From assembly GCF_004216715.1 (NCBI RefSeq), contig NZ_SGXG01000001.1:4138501-4202500 (forward strand): a stretch of DNA of 64,000 nucleotides. The letters are read 5' to 3'. The notes under the pieces were generated by a model. That model searched no databases, was not told the DNA's origin, and was given only the letters and a program-made list of their open reading frames with translations. Source of the stretch: Cecembia calidifontis. Lineage in GTDB: Bacteria; Bacteroidota; Bacteroidia; Cytophagales; Cyclobacteriaceae. The stretch's first letter is position 1, and each line of letters opens with the position of its first letter. Shown here one piece after another: positions 43,371 to 52,691 of the stretch. The translations under genes and the position numbers were made by a program.

Positions 43371-44792
43371 CTAAATCTTATTTGCAGTTTTAAAACCTTG
43401 TCTTTGCATATTGCCCCACTTTTGCTCCTTGTTGGTAAAAAAGTACCAATAACCTTTGATGGAAGCATATAAATTGAAAGGATGATAAACAATAGGCTCA
43501 ATCATTGCCTTTCCTACCAAATGCAGTAACTCACGCCTTTTGGCATAATGACCATAGAAACTTTCATCCCATAAGACCGACAATAAAGTAACTAGGAGGT
43601 AAAAAAGGTAAACCACAAAGGTGAATTTTAATAAAGAAAAAACATTAAAATCGAGGAAAACCAAAGCCAGAATCAAACTGATAATACCTAAGATTTCTAT
43701 GATCGGAACTAGAAATTCGTAAATAAAGAAGTAGGGCATGATCAAAAAACCTGTTTTCCCATATTTGGGCTTTAAAAACATTTCTTTATGAAGGTTAAGA
43801 GTCTGAATCAAGCCCCTCGCCCATCTCACCCTTTGTCTGATGAAAACTTCCTTGGTAGCCGGGACTTCCGTCCAACAAAGTGATTCAGGAATATAGAGGA
43901 TTTTAAATTTCTCTTTTCTCTCATACATAACTTTCCTCATGCGCGTGATGAGTTCCATGTCTTCTCCCAAGGATTTATGCCAATAACCACCGGCTTCTAT
44001 GGCAATTTCCCTATCAAACATCCCTAAGCCTCCTGAAACCAAAAGCAAACCATTGACCTGACTCCAAGCCATTCTGCCCAGCAAAAATGCCCTAATGTAT
44101 TCCAACTCCTGGAAAGATGCCCACCAATTTTTAGGGAAGTGAACCTTTACCATAAAACCATCTTTCACTTCGCATGAATTGGAGGCTCTGATTGGTGCTC
44201 CCGTCGCAATTACTCTCTCTTTACTGGTCATAAAGGGTTTTGCCAATTTCATGATGGTATCATTGCGGAGGATACAATCTACATCCGTACAAATGAATAA
44301 AGGATACTTGGCGGAATTAATTCCAGCATTTGAAGCATCAGCTTTGCTTTTCCCATTTTCTTTATCTACCACCAAAAGTTTTGAATAAACAGGATTGACT
44401 GATTTGTAGTGACCCCTAACCGGTTTAGTCTGAATTTTTTCATCATAATAAAAATCAACCTTAACCAGTTCAAATTCATCAATCAGTTTTTGTAGGGTAT
44501 TATCGGTACTTCCATCATTTACAATAACCACTTCAAATTTGGGGTAATTTAAAGACAATAAAGACTTTACATTATGAATAATGTTCAATTCTTCATTGTA
44601 GGCAGGGGCAACTATTGACACCCCCAATAAATGATTGGACTTAACCAAAACCTCATCTTTAATGATGTATTTTGCATTATTATACACTTTGATGGCCCAA
44701 AAAGATAAAATAGCCATCATAAAATAGATGACAATATATAAAGTGGCATAACCGGCCACAAACCATTCGAATGATTTCAGATAAACTTCCAT
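43371..44792 (-). CDS. Processive GT2 glycosyltransferase, copy 2
   Basis: A 473-residue paralogue of the synthase at 38928, aligning without gaps in the catalytic core: VNDGSTDNTLQKLIDEFELV, TDVDCILRND, SLGEDMELITRMRKV, RQRVRWARG. Membrane helices lie at the N-terminus and after about residue 340. The start codon overlaps the HEAT copy 2 stop by 1 nt. The near identity of the core suggests the two synthases make the same or very similar polymers. Confidence 0.88.
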   Translation of the reverse strand: MEVYLKSFEWFVAGYATLYIVIYFMMAILSFWAIKVYNNAKYIIKDEVLVKSNHLLGVSIVAPAYNEELNIIHNVKSLLSLNYPKFEVVIVNDGSTDNTLQKLIDEFELVKVDFYYDEKIQTKPVRGHYKSVNPVYSKLLVVDKENGKSKADASNAGINSAKYPLFICTDVDCILRNDTIMKLAKPFMTSKERVIATGAPIRASNSCEVKDGFMVKVHFPKNWWASFQELEYIRAFLLGRMAWSQVNGLLLVSGGLGMFDREIAIEAGGYWHKSLGEDMELITRMRKVMYERKEKFKILYIPESLCWTEVPATKEVFIRQRVRWARGLIQTLNLHKEMFLKPKYGKTGFLIMPYFFIYEFLVPIIEILGIISLILALVFLDFNVFSLLKFTFVVYLFYLLVTLLSVLWDESFYGHYAKRRELLHLVGKAMIEPIVYHPFNLYASIKGYWYFFTNKEQKWGNMQRQGFKTANKI

Positions 44793-45928
44793 TATACTTC
44801 CAGATATGGGTTTTCAACATGTTTTCGGACCAATTCCAGCTCTGTATTATTTTGGATTTCTTTACGTGTAAATCCCGAATCCAGTGATTTCAGAGCATAC
44901 ATAGCATTGATTTTTATTTCGGAGTTTTTGTTGAGGCTCAATACATAATGTAAAAATTCCTTTGATTGTGGACCTCCAATGTCTTTCAATGCACGGATAA
45001 TCTCGATTTGATTTTCCTCCGATTCGTGAAAAAACATAGAAATCAAATCTGGCTCAGCATTAAAAAAGTAAAGCTTTCCAATGCATTTGATGGCTTCTTG
45101 CCTGACCTTGCTGTTAGAAGAGCTTAATAACTTTACAACAGATTCCGCTGATTGGACATCATTATAGTGTGCCACCAGCTTAAGTGCAAAAATCAGTTTT
45201 GAATCCTCCTTAAAGTCTAACCAATGAACAAGGTTATTAGGCTTTTTAAACCTTCTCCTTTGGATTACTTCCATCAGGTTTAGCCCCTCTATATAACTGA
45301 TGGAGTCTCCGTATTTCTCCAAAACATCTAAGGGGTTGGCTTCAGAAAGGGAAATGTAAGCGACCAAAGCTGCAGACCTGATATTTGGAGTTTTATGAAA
45401 TATCAAGGGATAAACTTTTTCTGCCGCTTTACTATAATTGAGTTCTTTCCAATAATAAATCCCTTTGGTTTTGAGATACCAAGCTTTTGAATTGACTAAT
45501 TTTTCAGTATAACCCAAAAGTCCCAAGTTGAAAAAAATTGAAAGGAGTTGATCTTTGCTTTGACCTTTTAGGTTCTTATCCAGGTCAATGATGTTCTGGA
45601 TCAACAAATCCTTGCACCAATCCTTATGGATCGGAATCTTCTTTTTGAATTCGTTGACTTTTTCATCATAAACCTCCCCTGATAGCTCATTTGAAAAAAT
45701 AATTTCAGAAAAAAATCCATTGATCCTGTATTGAACAAGTTTCTTACTTCTCTCCAAGAAATTTTTTCTTGATCGAATAAAGAGTAAGAGAAAAATAACA
45801 AGAGTGACCGACAGGACCAGGAGAACTATCAAATAATCAGATATAATGGAGAGCTTTGCACTTAACCAGCCATTTTCGAAATTCCCAAAGTAATTCCAGC
45901 CTGTCATTTGTGACAAGAATTGTGACAT
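44792..45928 (-). CDS. Membrane-anchored HEAT-repeat protein, copy 2
   Basis: A 378-residue paralogue of the protein at 40343. An N-terminal membrane helix (about 31-50, LIVLLVLSVTLVIFLLLFI) is followed by a helical-repeat region with HEAT units (VRQEAIKCIGKLYFF; QIEIIRALKDIGGPQSKEF). It lies between receiver 3 and the synthase. It differs more from its copy than the glycosyltransferases do. Confidence 0.75.
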   Translation of the reverse strand: MSQFLSQMTGWNYFGNFENGWLSAKLSIISDYLIVLLVLSVTLVIFLLLFIRSRKNFLERSKKLVQYRINGFFSEIIFSNELSGEVYDEKVNEFKKKIPIHKDWCKDLLIQNIIDLDKNLKGQSKDQLLSIFFNLGLLGYTEKLVNSKAWYLKTKGIYYWKELNYSKAAEKVYPLIFHKTPNIRSAALVAYISLSEANPLDVLEKYGDSISYIEGLNLMEVIQRRRFKKPNNLVHWLDFKEDSKLIFALKLVAHYNDVQSAESVVKLLSSSNSKVRQEAIKCIGKLYFFNAEPDLISMFFHESEENQIEIIRALKDIGGPQSKEFLHYVLSLNKNSEIKINAMYALKSLDSGFTRKEIQNNTELELVRKHVENPYLEV

Positions 45929-46006
45929 TTTGATTTTGTGTTAATGTAGTGTGATTAATGTAGCCGTTTAGATCAAAAAGAAATTGAAAAATCAAATTGA
46001 GGCAGT

Positions 46007-46369
46007 TCAGTTCTCAATCAATCTTTTTACTCTAAAAGCCAACTCATTCGGATGAAAAGGTTTTGGCATAAAATCCGAAGCTCCCACCTGAAACGCCTTA
46101 ATAACCGTTTCCTCTTCTTCCCCCATACAACTCAAAACAATTACAGGACAATTAGGCCTCTTCTTCTTGGCGTATTCCACAATTTCAATACCGTTTCGAT
46201 AAGGCACCAACACATCTGTAATTACCAGGTCCGGTTCAAGGGCATCAAATTTTTTAATACCCTCCATTCCATCTTCTGCCAGGGTTATATTAAACCCCTC
46301 TTTTTTTAACCTGAAGCTGACCAAACCCGATATGAGCTTGTCATCCTCAATTACCAATATATTCTTCAT
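46007..46369 (-). CDS. Stand-alone receiver 3, first gene of cassette 2
   Basis: A 120-residue receiver from ATG 46369 (MKNILVIEDDKLISGLVSF), with phospho-acceptor Asp52 (TDVLVPYRNG) and Lys in PKPFHP. The longer frame to 46429 adds an unlikely hydrophobic leader. It is the promoter-proximal gene of cassette 2, 78 nt before the HEAT gene. The divergent region upstream (46370-46614) holds an inverted repeat. Confidence 0.88.
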   Translation of the reverse strand: MKNILVIEDDKLISGLVSFRLKKEGFNITLAEDGMEGIKKFDALEPDLVITDVLVPYRNGIEIVEYAKKKRPNCPVIVLSCMGEEEETVIKAFQVGASDFMPKPFHPNELAFRVKRLIEN

Positions 46370-46470
46370 AATCAAGTGATTTGAATGATTAACGGGATAA
46401 ATATAAAAATTAAAAAATATAAAAAACAAGCACCGACCGACTTAAAAATGTATAATTTTTTTATAAAAAA

Positions 46471-46492
46471 ATACAAATAAATTAATTTGTAT
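46471..46492. promoter_or_regulatory. Inverted repeat in the divergent region
   Basis: ATACAAAT-6-ATTTGTAT, perfect 8-bp arms, about midway between receiver 3 and the first amidohydrolase. It may be an operator for either. Confidence 0.35.
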
Positions 46493-46614
46493 TATGTAGG
46501 AAATTATTTGCCGTTCTTAACCGATTTAGACATTTAAAAAAAAATACATTTTTGAAAAAAAATTCTTTTGTTAGCTTTCATTTTGAATAAAAACCAAAAA
46601 TCAATCCAACTGAC

Positions 46615-48318
46615 ATGAATATCCGATTCAATCAAAAGGTATTCAGTAGCCTATTTTATTTGGTATTTTGTATCACTTCAATTTCATTTGGACAAAGTGA
46701 TCCTACTGGTGAAAGGAGGGTTACAGGTACCTTTGCCATTACCAATGCTACTGTTACTACCTCTCCTGGAAAAACACAGAAAGGGGCCACTATCATCATC
46801 AAAAATGGACTTGTTGAGGCTATTGGTTCCAATATCCGGATACCTGTAGAGGCGCAGGTCATCAAAGGGGATTCTTTATTTATATACCCTGGTTTTATTG
46901 ACGGAGCCACAACTGCGGGAATAAGCCGTCCTACCGAGCCAGAAAGACCCGCTAACTTTGACCCTTCTAATCCTCCGGATGAAATTGCGGGAATTACCCC
47001 TTGGAGAAGTGCTCTGGACTATTATGACATCAAAAACAGCCAGATCAATGACTGGAGGAAAGTTGGTTTTACGGTAGCCCAAATAATTCCTGAGGGAGGA
47101 ATGCTACCCGGAAAAACTGCTATTGTAACCTATGGGGGAAAAGAGTCCAGTAATATTTTGGCAAGAAACACTGCTTTAGCAGGTAGATTCAGAAGCTCAG
47201 GAGGTGGAAGGGGAATGTATCCAGGAACACAACTGGGCATCATGGCCAAATTTAGGGACCTCTACAAAAATGCGGAATTATCCTCCCAACATATGAGGCT
47301 ATTTGCTTCAAATTCAGGAATAGCCAGACCTGAAATAAACAAAACTTTGGAAGCCTTTTTCCCAGTCCTGGATAAGAGCATTCCGGTCATCTTTGAAGTT
47401 TCAAATGATCTTGAGCTGAGAAGAGCGGTAATGCTCCAAAAAGAAAATGGATTCAGGCTTGTCATTGCAGGCATTACAGATATGGACTTTGCAATAGATG
47501 CCATAAAATCTTCCAAAGCACAGGTATTGGTAAGTTTTAGACTACCCAACGACAAAACTGCCAATGCCAATACTGACGGACTTTCAGAAGAAATGAAAGG
47601 TAGAACCCAAAAGGTAAAAGAAGCCTATACTCAATTACTTAAAGAAACCGCAAAACTGGAAGCAGCAGGCATTCCTTTTGGCTTTACCTCTTTGGGAGGA
47701 AGAAGCAATGAAATGTTCAAAAATATCCGCTTAATGATTGCCAATGGTTTAAGTGAAGACACTGCCTTGGCAGCCTTGACCATCAACAATGCCAATATCC
47801 TGGGGATACAAAAGTTTACGGGAACTTTGGAAAAAGGCAAACTTGCCAACATGGTGGTTGCAACAGCTCCTATATTTTCTGAGGAAGCGCAAATCAAATA
47901 TGTTGTTGCTGATGGATATGTTTTTGAGTACGAGGTAAACAATAAAAAACAAGACACTTCCAATAATGGAAACGGAAAACCAGTGGATATAACAGGCGTT
48001 TGGGACTATACTTCTGATACACCGGCCGGCAGTTCAGGTGGAACGATGGAAATCAAAAGAGAAGGGACTTCTTACAAAGGTACCATAACTTATGACAACC
48101 CTGCCGGTAGCGGAAAAGCCAGCTCACAAATGAACAATATCACTTTATCGGGCAACAGTTTATCCTTCACTTTTAATGTTACAGCTGGGGGAATGTCCTT
48201 AGAAGTGTCTGTTTCAGGGGAAATAACAGATAACGATTTTAGTGGAACCATGTCATTAAGTGATTTTGGAAGCTTTCCTTTGAACGCTGTAAAAAAGCCA
48301 AATCAACTCAACCAATAA
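46615..48318 (+). CDS. Amidohydrolase-fold protein lacking HxH, with C-terminal domain
   Basis: A 567-residue exported protein (signal ending SFG/Q). Residues 40-440 have the composite amidohydrolase fold: AITNATVTTSPGKTQKGATI, the YPGFIDGATTAG junction (91-102) where active enzymes read GxxDxHxH, and a TINNANILGI end. HxH and the later metal His are missing, so hydrolase activity by the usual mechanism is unlikely. A C-terminal beta domain (about 460-555) follows a low-complexity linker. Twelve nt separate it from an apparently active amidohydrolase, which it may assist. It may instead be a binding protein. Confidence 0.82.
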   Translation: MNIRFNQKVFSSLFYLVFCITSISFGQSDPTGERRVTGTFAITNATVTTSPGKTQKGATIIIKNGLVEAIGSNIRIPVEAQVIKGDSLFIYPGFIDGATTAGISRPTEPERPANFDPSNPPDEIAGITPWRSALDYYDIKNSQINDWRKVGFTVAQIIPEGGMLPGKTAIVTYGGKESSNILARNTALAGRFRSSGGGRGMYPGTQLGIMAKFRDLYKNAELSSQHMRLFASNSGIARPEINKTLEAFFPVLDKSIPVIFEVSNDLELRRAVMLQKENGFRLVIAGITDMDFAIDAIKSSKAQVLVSFRLPNDKTANANTDGLSEEMKGRTQKVKEAYTQLLKETAKLEAAGIPFGFTSLGGRSNEMFKNIRLMIANGLSEDTALAALTINNANILGIQKFTGTLEKGKLANMVVATAPIFSEEAQIKYVVADGYVFEYEVNNKKQDTSNNGNGKPVDITGVWDYTSDTPAGSSGGTMEIKREGTSYKGTITYDNPAGSGKASSQMNNITLSGNSLSFTFNVTAGGMSLEVSVSGEITDNDFSGTMSLSDFGSFPLNAVKKPNQLNQ

Positions 48319-48329
48319 TTCAAAGAGAA

Positions 48330-49712
48330 ATGAAAACGATAAAATATATCTTAAGCTGCTTTTTGGTATTGGGTTGTTTAATATCAAAAGCCCAAACTCC
48401 AAAAGGCTCAGTTTTAATTAAAAATGCCACAGTACTGACAGTGACAAAGGGAACACTGGAAAACACTGACGTGCTTGTAGAAAATGGCATCATTAAAAAA
48501 ATAGGCAGAAACCTAAATGCTCCCAATATCCAGGTCATCGATGCATCAGGAAAATACCTCATGCCGGGAATCATTGACGCCCACTCCCACGTAGCCTTGG
48601 ATGCTGTCAACGAAGCCACAGCACCAATTACTTCAGAAGTAAAGATGGCAGATGTAGTCAATCCTTATGACATAGGATTGTACAGGGCCTTGGCTGGAGG
48701 GGTAACCATTTCCCATGCCATGCACGGATCTGCCAATGCAATAGGGGGCCAGAACATTACCCTCAAACATAGATATGGCTCCTCCAACCCTGAGGACTTA
48801 TACATGAAAGAAGCCCCTAGGACAATAAAATTTGCATTGGGAGAAAATCCTACCAGGGTTCATGGAAGGGGAAATGGAATTCAACCTAGGACCAGAATGG
48901 GGGTTGATGCAGTAATAAGGAATGGTTTCAATGAAGCCATTCAGTACAAAAAAGCATGGGCGGACTATGAAAACGCACTCAAACAAAAGGGAGCCAAGCC
49001 TATCCCTCCACAATATAACAGCAGGTTGGAAACTTTAGCAGATGTTTTGGATGGGAAAATCATCATCCATTGTCATTCTTATCGAGCCGATGAAATTTAT
49101 GCTTTGATCAATACCTGCAGAGAATTTGGAATTAAAAACATTGTATTTTCCCATGTCAATGAAGGCTTCAAAGTTGCTCCGGAATTGGCGGAATATACAA
49201 TGGGAGCTTCAGTCTTTGCAGATTGGTGGGCCTATAAGTTCGAGGTCTATTATTCCACAGCCTACAATGCCGCTATCTTAATGGAAAATGGTGTCATCAC
49301 TTCCATCAATTCTGATTCAGGAGAACTGATCAGACATTTGTACCATGAAGCTGGAAAAGCCCAACGTTATGGACAATTGGATGATGATCAGACCTTGGCT
49401 TTAATCACCATCAATCCGGCCAAACAATTGGGTATAGCCGATAAGGTGGGATCTATTGAAGAAGGAAAGCAGGCTGATTTGGTGATATTTGAAGGACATC
49501 CACTTTCTATCTATGCCATTCCACAGATGACTTTTGTCGATGGGGTAAAGTATTTTGACATCAATGAGGACCCTGATGATATGAGGCTAAAAGTCAGCGC
49601 CAGTGAAGCCCTGGAACCCATCTTCCTCAGAGAGCACGAACATAGGTGTATGCACGGGGTGGATTTCTTCTTTACCAATTTTGGTAGAAACCTATTTAAT
49701 CATTCACATTAA
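48330..49712 (+). CDS. Exported amidohydrolase with intact metal site
   Basis: 460 residues with a signal peptide ending SKAQ. The metal-binding HSH (85-87, PGIIDAHSHVAL) is present, as are HCHSY (about 237-241), a later His (FSHVNEGF) and an Asp in SINSDSGEL. The composite domain returns at the C-terminus (EEGKQADLVIFEGHPLSI). Members are imidazolonepropionase-like or peptidase-like amidohydrolases; the substrate is unknown. Middle gene of three. Confidence 0.86.
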   Translation: MKTIKYILSCFLVLGCLISKAQTPKGSVLIKNATVLTVTKGTLENTDVLVENGIIKKIGRNLNAPNIQVIDASGKYLMPGIIDAHSHVALDAVNEATAPITSEVKMADVVNPYDIGLYRALAGGVTISHAMHGSANAIGGQNITLKHRYGSSNPEDLYMKEAPRTIKFALGENPTRVHGRGNGIQPRTRMGVDAVIRNGFNEAIQYKKAWADYENALKQKGAKPIPPQYNSRLETLADVLDGKIIIHCHSYRADEIYALINTCREFGIKNIVFSHVNEGFKVAPELAEYTMGASVFADWWAYKFEVYYSTAYNAAILMENGVITSINSDSGELIRHLYHEAGKAQRYGQLDDDQTLALITINPAKQLGIADKVGSIEEGKQADLVIFEGHPLSIYAIPQMTFVDGVKYFDINEDPDDMRLKVSASEALEPIFLREHEHRCMHGVDFFFTNFGRNLFNHSH

Positions 49713-49741
49713 TTTCCTGAAAGGGATTAAATAGAAAGACC

Positions 49742-51043
49742 ATGAAAAACATGAAAAAATTACTATATAGTTTTGCCATCTCAATGTTGCCTTTCTTAGT
49801 GCAGGCACAATTTGATGGGGAATTCGTCAAGCCCAGAACAGGAAAATTCCTACTCCAAAATGCAACTGTCGTTACAGTTACTAAAGGCACTTTGGAAAAA
49901 ACCAGTGTCTTGATTGATAATGGAAAAATTCTGGCAGTAGGTCAGAATATCCAGGAAGCTGATGCTGAAATCATTGATTGTAGTGGCCATTACATCTATC
50001 CTGGAATGGTGGATGCCGGAAGCAGATTGGGACTTGTGGAAGTCAATTCATTGCCTGAAACCCAAGACTATGCGGAAATAGGCCAGGTTACTCCCAACAT
50101 GCAGGCCTTGGTAGCGGTAAACCCCAATTCAGTTGCCATTCCGGTTACCAGAGTCAGCGGTGTAACTACTACTTTGGCAGTACCCTCCGGAGGCCTTTTC
50201 CCTGGTACTGCTGCCTTGATCAATCTGAACGGCTATACCCCTGACCAAATGTTTGCGGGATTCAAGGGGGTCGTACTTAACTTTCCTTCCTCTGCGCGCC
50301 GAAGTACCTGGGACAGAAGAAGTGATGAAGATATAAAGAAAGAGGCTGAAGCAGCACAAAAGACCCTGAATGATATTTGGTCAAGAGCTGAAACCTATTA
50401 TCAGTTGCAAAAAGCTAAGGCAGAATTGCAATACTATCCTGAAATGGAGCAATTAGCCAAAGTAATTGCAGGAGAATTGCCACTATTGGTTGAGGTGAAT
50501 GCAGCTTCGGATATTTTATCCGCAATTGATTGGATAAAATCAAAAAAAGTAAAGGCTATACTTATGGGAGTCGCAGAAGGTTGGAGAGTTGCAGATAAAA
50601 TTGCAGCAGCAGGCATTCCGGTAATTGTTGGCCCAATGCTATCTATTCCTACCAGACAATCAGACAGGTATGATGCCGCATATACCAATCCTGGAAAAAT
50701 GGCAAAAGCAGGGGTAAAAGTGGTTATAAGAAGCAATGATGCAGAAAATACAAGGAACTTGCCTTTTAATGCCGGATTTGCTGCTGCCTATGGCATGGGG
50801 AAAGAAGAAGCCCTAAAAGCGATCACCATCAATGCTGCAGAAGTTTTTGGCATTGCAGACAGGATGGGTTCCATTGAAGTTGGAAAAGACGCCACCCTTT
50901 TTGTTTCCACCGGAGATCCCTTTGAAACCAAATCACAAATATTGCATGTATTTATTGATGGCTACAGGGTACCGATGAGCAGTAGGCATATCAAATTATA
51001 TCAGGAATTTCTGGAAAGATCACCAGGTTTGGAAAAAAACTAA
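49742..51043 (+). CDS. Amidohydrolase-fold protein lacking HxH
   Basis: A 433-residue exported protein (signal ending VQAQ). The composite domain (LQNATVVTVTKGTLEKTSVL) closely matches the middle gene, but the metal loop reads YPGMVDAGSRLG instead of having HxH. The second-site His are also absent (LLVEVNAASD). The C-terminus is regular (IEVGKDATLFVSTGDPFE). Probably a non-catalytic partner of the middle protein. A terminator follows at 51061. Confidence 0.82.
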   Translation: MKNMKKLLYSFAISMLPFLVQAQFDGEFVKPRTGKFLLQNATVVTVTKGTLEKTSVLIDNGKILAVGQNIQEADAEIIDCSGHYIYPGMVDAGSRLGLVEVNSLPETQDYAEIGQVTPNMQALVAVNPNSVAIPVTRVSGVTTTLAVPSGGLFPGTAALINLNGYTPDQMFAGFKGVVLNFPSSARRSTWDRRSDEDIKKEAEAAQKTLNDIWSRAETYYQLQKAKAELQYYPEMEQLAKVIAGELPLLVEVNAASDILSAIDWIKSKKVKAILMGVAEGWRVADKIAAAGIPVIVGPMLSIPTRQSDRYDAAYTNPGKMAKAGVKVVIRSNDAENTRNLPFNAGFAAAYGMGKEEALKAITINAAEVFGIADRMGSIEVGKDATLFVSTGDPFETKSQILHVFIDGYRVPMSSRHIKLYQEFLERSPGLEKN

Positions 51044-51060
51044 ATCTGATTTAAGTTTAG

Positions 51061-51093
51061 GCCGCAGCCGATATTGGCTGCGGCTTTGTTTTT
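51061..51093 (+). terminator. Terminator after the amidohydrolase operon
   Basis: Stem GCCGCAGCC/GGCTGCGGC with a 6-nt loop and TTTGTTTTT. Confidence 0.88.
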
Positions 51094-51104
51094 AAATCAA
51101 CAAT

Positions 51105-51431
51105 ATGATAGTCAGTACTACACCACAATTAGAGGGTTATAAAATCACCGCTTACCTGGGCATTGTATCGGGCGAAACCATCATAGGTGCAAATGTTTTC
51201 AAAGATTTTTTTGCAAGTATTACCGATATTGTGGGCGGCAGATCCGGTGCCTACGAAAGGGTATTGCGGGAAGCAAAGGCCACAGCAATGGCAGAAATGG
51301 AAATGCAGGCCAAAGCTATGGGAGCTAATGCAGTCATAGGCATTGACCTGGATTATGAAACGATTAGAGACGGCATGTTGATGGTAACCGCTGCCGGAAC
51401 AGCGGTTAAGATAGAAAAAGTCTTTAATTGA
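51105..51431 (+). CDS. YbjQ/UPF0145 family protein
   Basis: A 108-residue cytosolic protein with the family signature: a VSGETIIGANVFKDFFASI segment, RSGAYERVLREAKATAMAEM, GANAVIGIDLDYETI. Forms pentamers in solved structures; heavy-metal binding has been suggested but not established. Its last 8 bases overlap the convergent GIN-domain gene. Confidence 0.9.
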   Translation: MIVSTTPQLEGYKITAYLGIVSGETIIGANVFKDFFASITDIVGGRSGAYERVLREAKATAMAEMEMQAKAMGANAVIGIDLDYETIRDGMLMVTAAGTAVKIEKVFN

Positions 51432-52419
51432 CAATTTCAATTTTCCCAGACCCTACCTCTCCCCGAATGGTGGTGGAAGAACCGTTATTGATATTCAAAG
51501 TGCCTGAGGTAGACTGAGAAGTCCCGACCCTGGCCGAACCGCTTCCAACGGTAATGTTATAATTAAAATCCCTCAGATTGCTGGTAGTCTGAATGTAAAT
51601 ATTTCCAGAAGACGCTCTTAAAGCAGTCTGGGGGCTTAATCCAGAATTGGTGGCAAACAATTGGCCAGAGGATATGTAAATGCTTCCAATTGACCGAACA
51701 TTGGACATCTCAATTTTTCCCGAACTGGTTTGAGCGGTAACCAAACCTGTTACGTCTCTCAGGATAATTTCTCCACTGGATACTGATGCCTCCACATTCC
51801 CTTCTACCCTGATTATCTCCAATTTACCGGAAGAAACATTCCCTTCAATATCCCCTAAAACATCTTCCAATTTACCTCTTCCTGAAACCAATTCCACATT
51901 CAAGCGAGGGATGGCAACATTTTTCACAAAAATCTCTCCCGAGCCCACTTCTATTTCAGCTGAATTGCTCACTACATTTTCTACAGTTACTTTGCCAGAG
52001 TCTGCTTCCAGATCAAGCAGCATATTCCTCGGGCCTGTAAGTCTGATAAAACCTTCACCTTTAGCTCCTCCACTGAAGAGCCTGTTGTTCGTTTCAACAG
52101 TAACTACAAGGGTACTTCCTACTACCCTGTATTTCACTTCAAATTTTTTATTGGAATTGGAACGCAGTTCTGCATTCAAACTCAACACCTGTCTCCCACT
52201 CGCCCCAGTATATTGTACCTCAAGAAACTCTGCATCAACCTCAATTTTGGTAATGCCCTCAAAATCCTGCTGAATCTCGGAAACAACTGATAAATCATCC
52301 CCTAGGCAGCTTGTAAGTGAACTCAAAACAAGTCCTATCAGGAATAAACGTAAGGATTGGGTGATTTTTGATCGGAAAAACAAAGGCTTGAATCCGAATT
52401 GCAATGAGATGTTTTTCAT
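51424..52419 (-). CDS. DUF2807 (GIN domain) lipoprotein
   Basis: A 331-residue protein with a lipoprotein signal (VLSSLTSCLGD). The rest is a repetitive right-handed beta-helix of short SGK/SGE repeats (VTVENVVSNSAEIEVGSGEI, NVSSGKLEII, VSSGEIILRDVTG), the DUF2807 autotransporter-adhesin-head-like GIN domain. A surface or periplasmic structural role is likely. It overlaps ybjQ-like 3' end by 8 bp and diverges from the metY riboswitch. Confidence 0.86.
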   Translation of the reverse strand: MKNISLQFGFKPLFFRSKITQSLRLFLIGLVLSSLTSCLGDDLSVVSEIQQDFEGITKIEVDAEFLEVQYTGASGRQVLSLNAELRSNSNKKFEVKYRVVGSTLVVTVETNNRLFSGGAKGEGFIRLTGPRNMLLDLEADSGKVTVENVVSNSAEIEVGSGEIFVKNVAIPRLNVELVSGRGKLEDVLGDIEGNVSSGKLEIIRVEGNVEASVSSGEIILRDVTGLVTAQTSSGKIEMSNVRSIGSIYISSGQLFATNSGLSPQTALRASSGNIYIQTTSNLRDFNYNITVGSGSARVGTSQSTSGTLNINNGSSTTIRGEVGSGKIEIVN

Positions 52420-52516
52420 GGAACGATTAAATATTTAACAATGAAATTTACACCGCGAAACAAATGCCAGTTTTTCTAAAAAACTAACCCAAGAAAAAAT
52501 ATTTTCATACCATTAC

Positions 52517-52547
52517 TTGCTTTAAAAGATAAGCCCCTATTATTTTG
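52517..52547 (+). promoter_or_regulatory. Candidate promoter of the riboswitch-metYX unit
   Basis: TTG (52517-52519), 20 nt, TTATTTTG (52540-52547), one mismatch to TAnnTTTG. The predicted start near 52554 precedes the riboswitch. Confidence 0.4.
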
Positions 52548-52575
52548 TGATATCTTTCACTTTTTACGTGAAGGA

Positions 52576-52660
52576 TTTATAAAGAAGAGGCGAGAGACAG
52601 GCTCACAGACCCTCTGGCAACCTGGAAAATCCAAGGTGCCAATTCCTGCCGGTAGATAAT
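52576..52660 (+). promoter_or_regulatory. SAM-I (S-box) riboswitch
   Basis: The core has the S-box consensus: GGCTCACAGACCCTCTGGCA followed by ACC, then AAGGTGCCAATTCCTGC. It lies upstream of metY and metX. SAM binding should reduce expression when methionine/SAM is plentiful. Exact P1 boundaries are uncertain. Confidence 0.88.
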
Positions 52661-52691
52661 ATCGTCATCCGGAAATATAAATTCTGAACAT

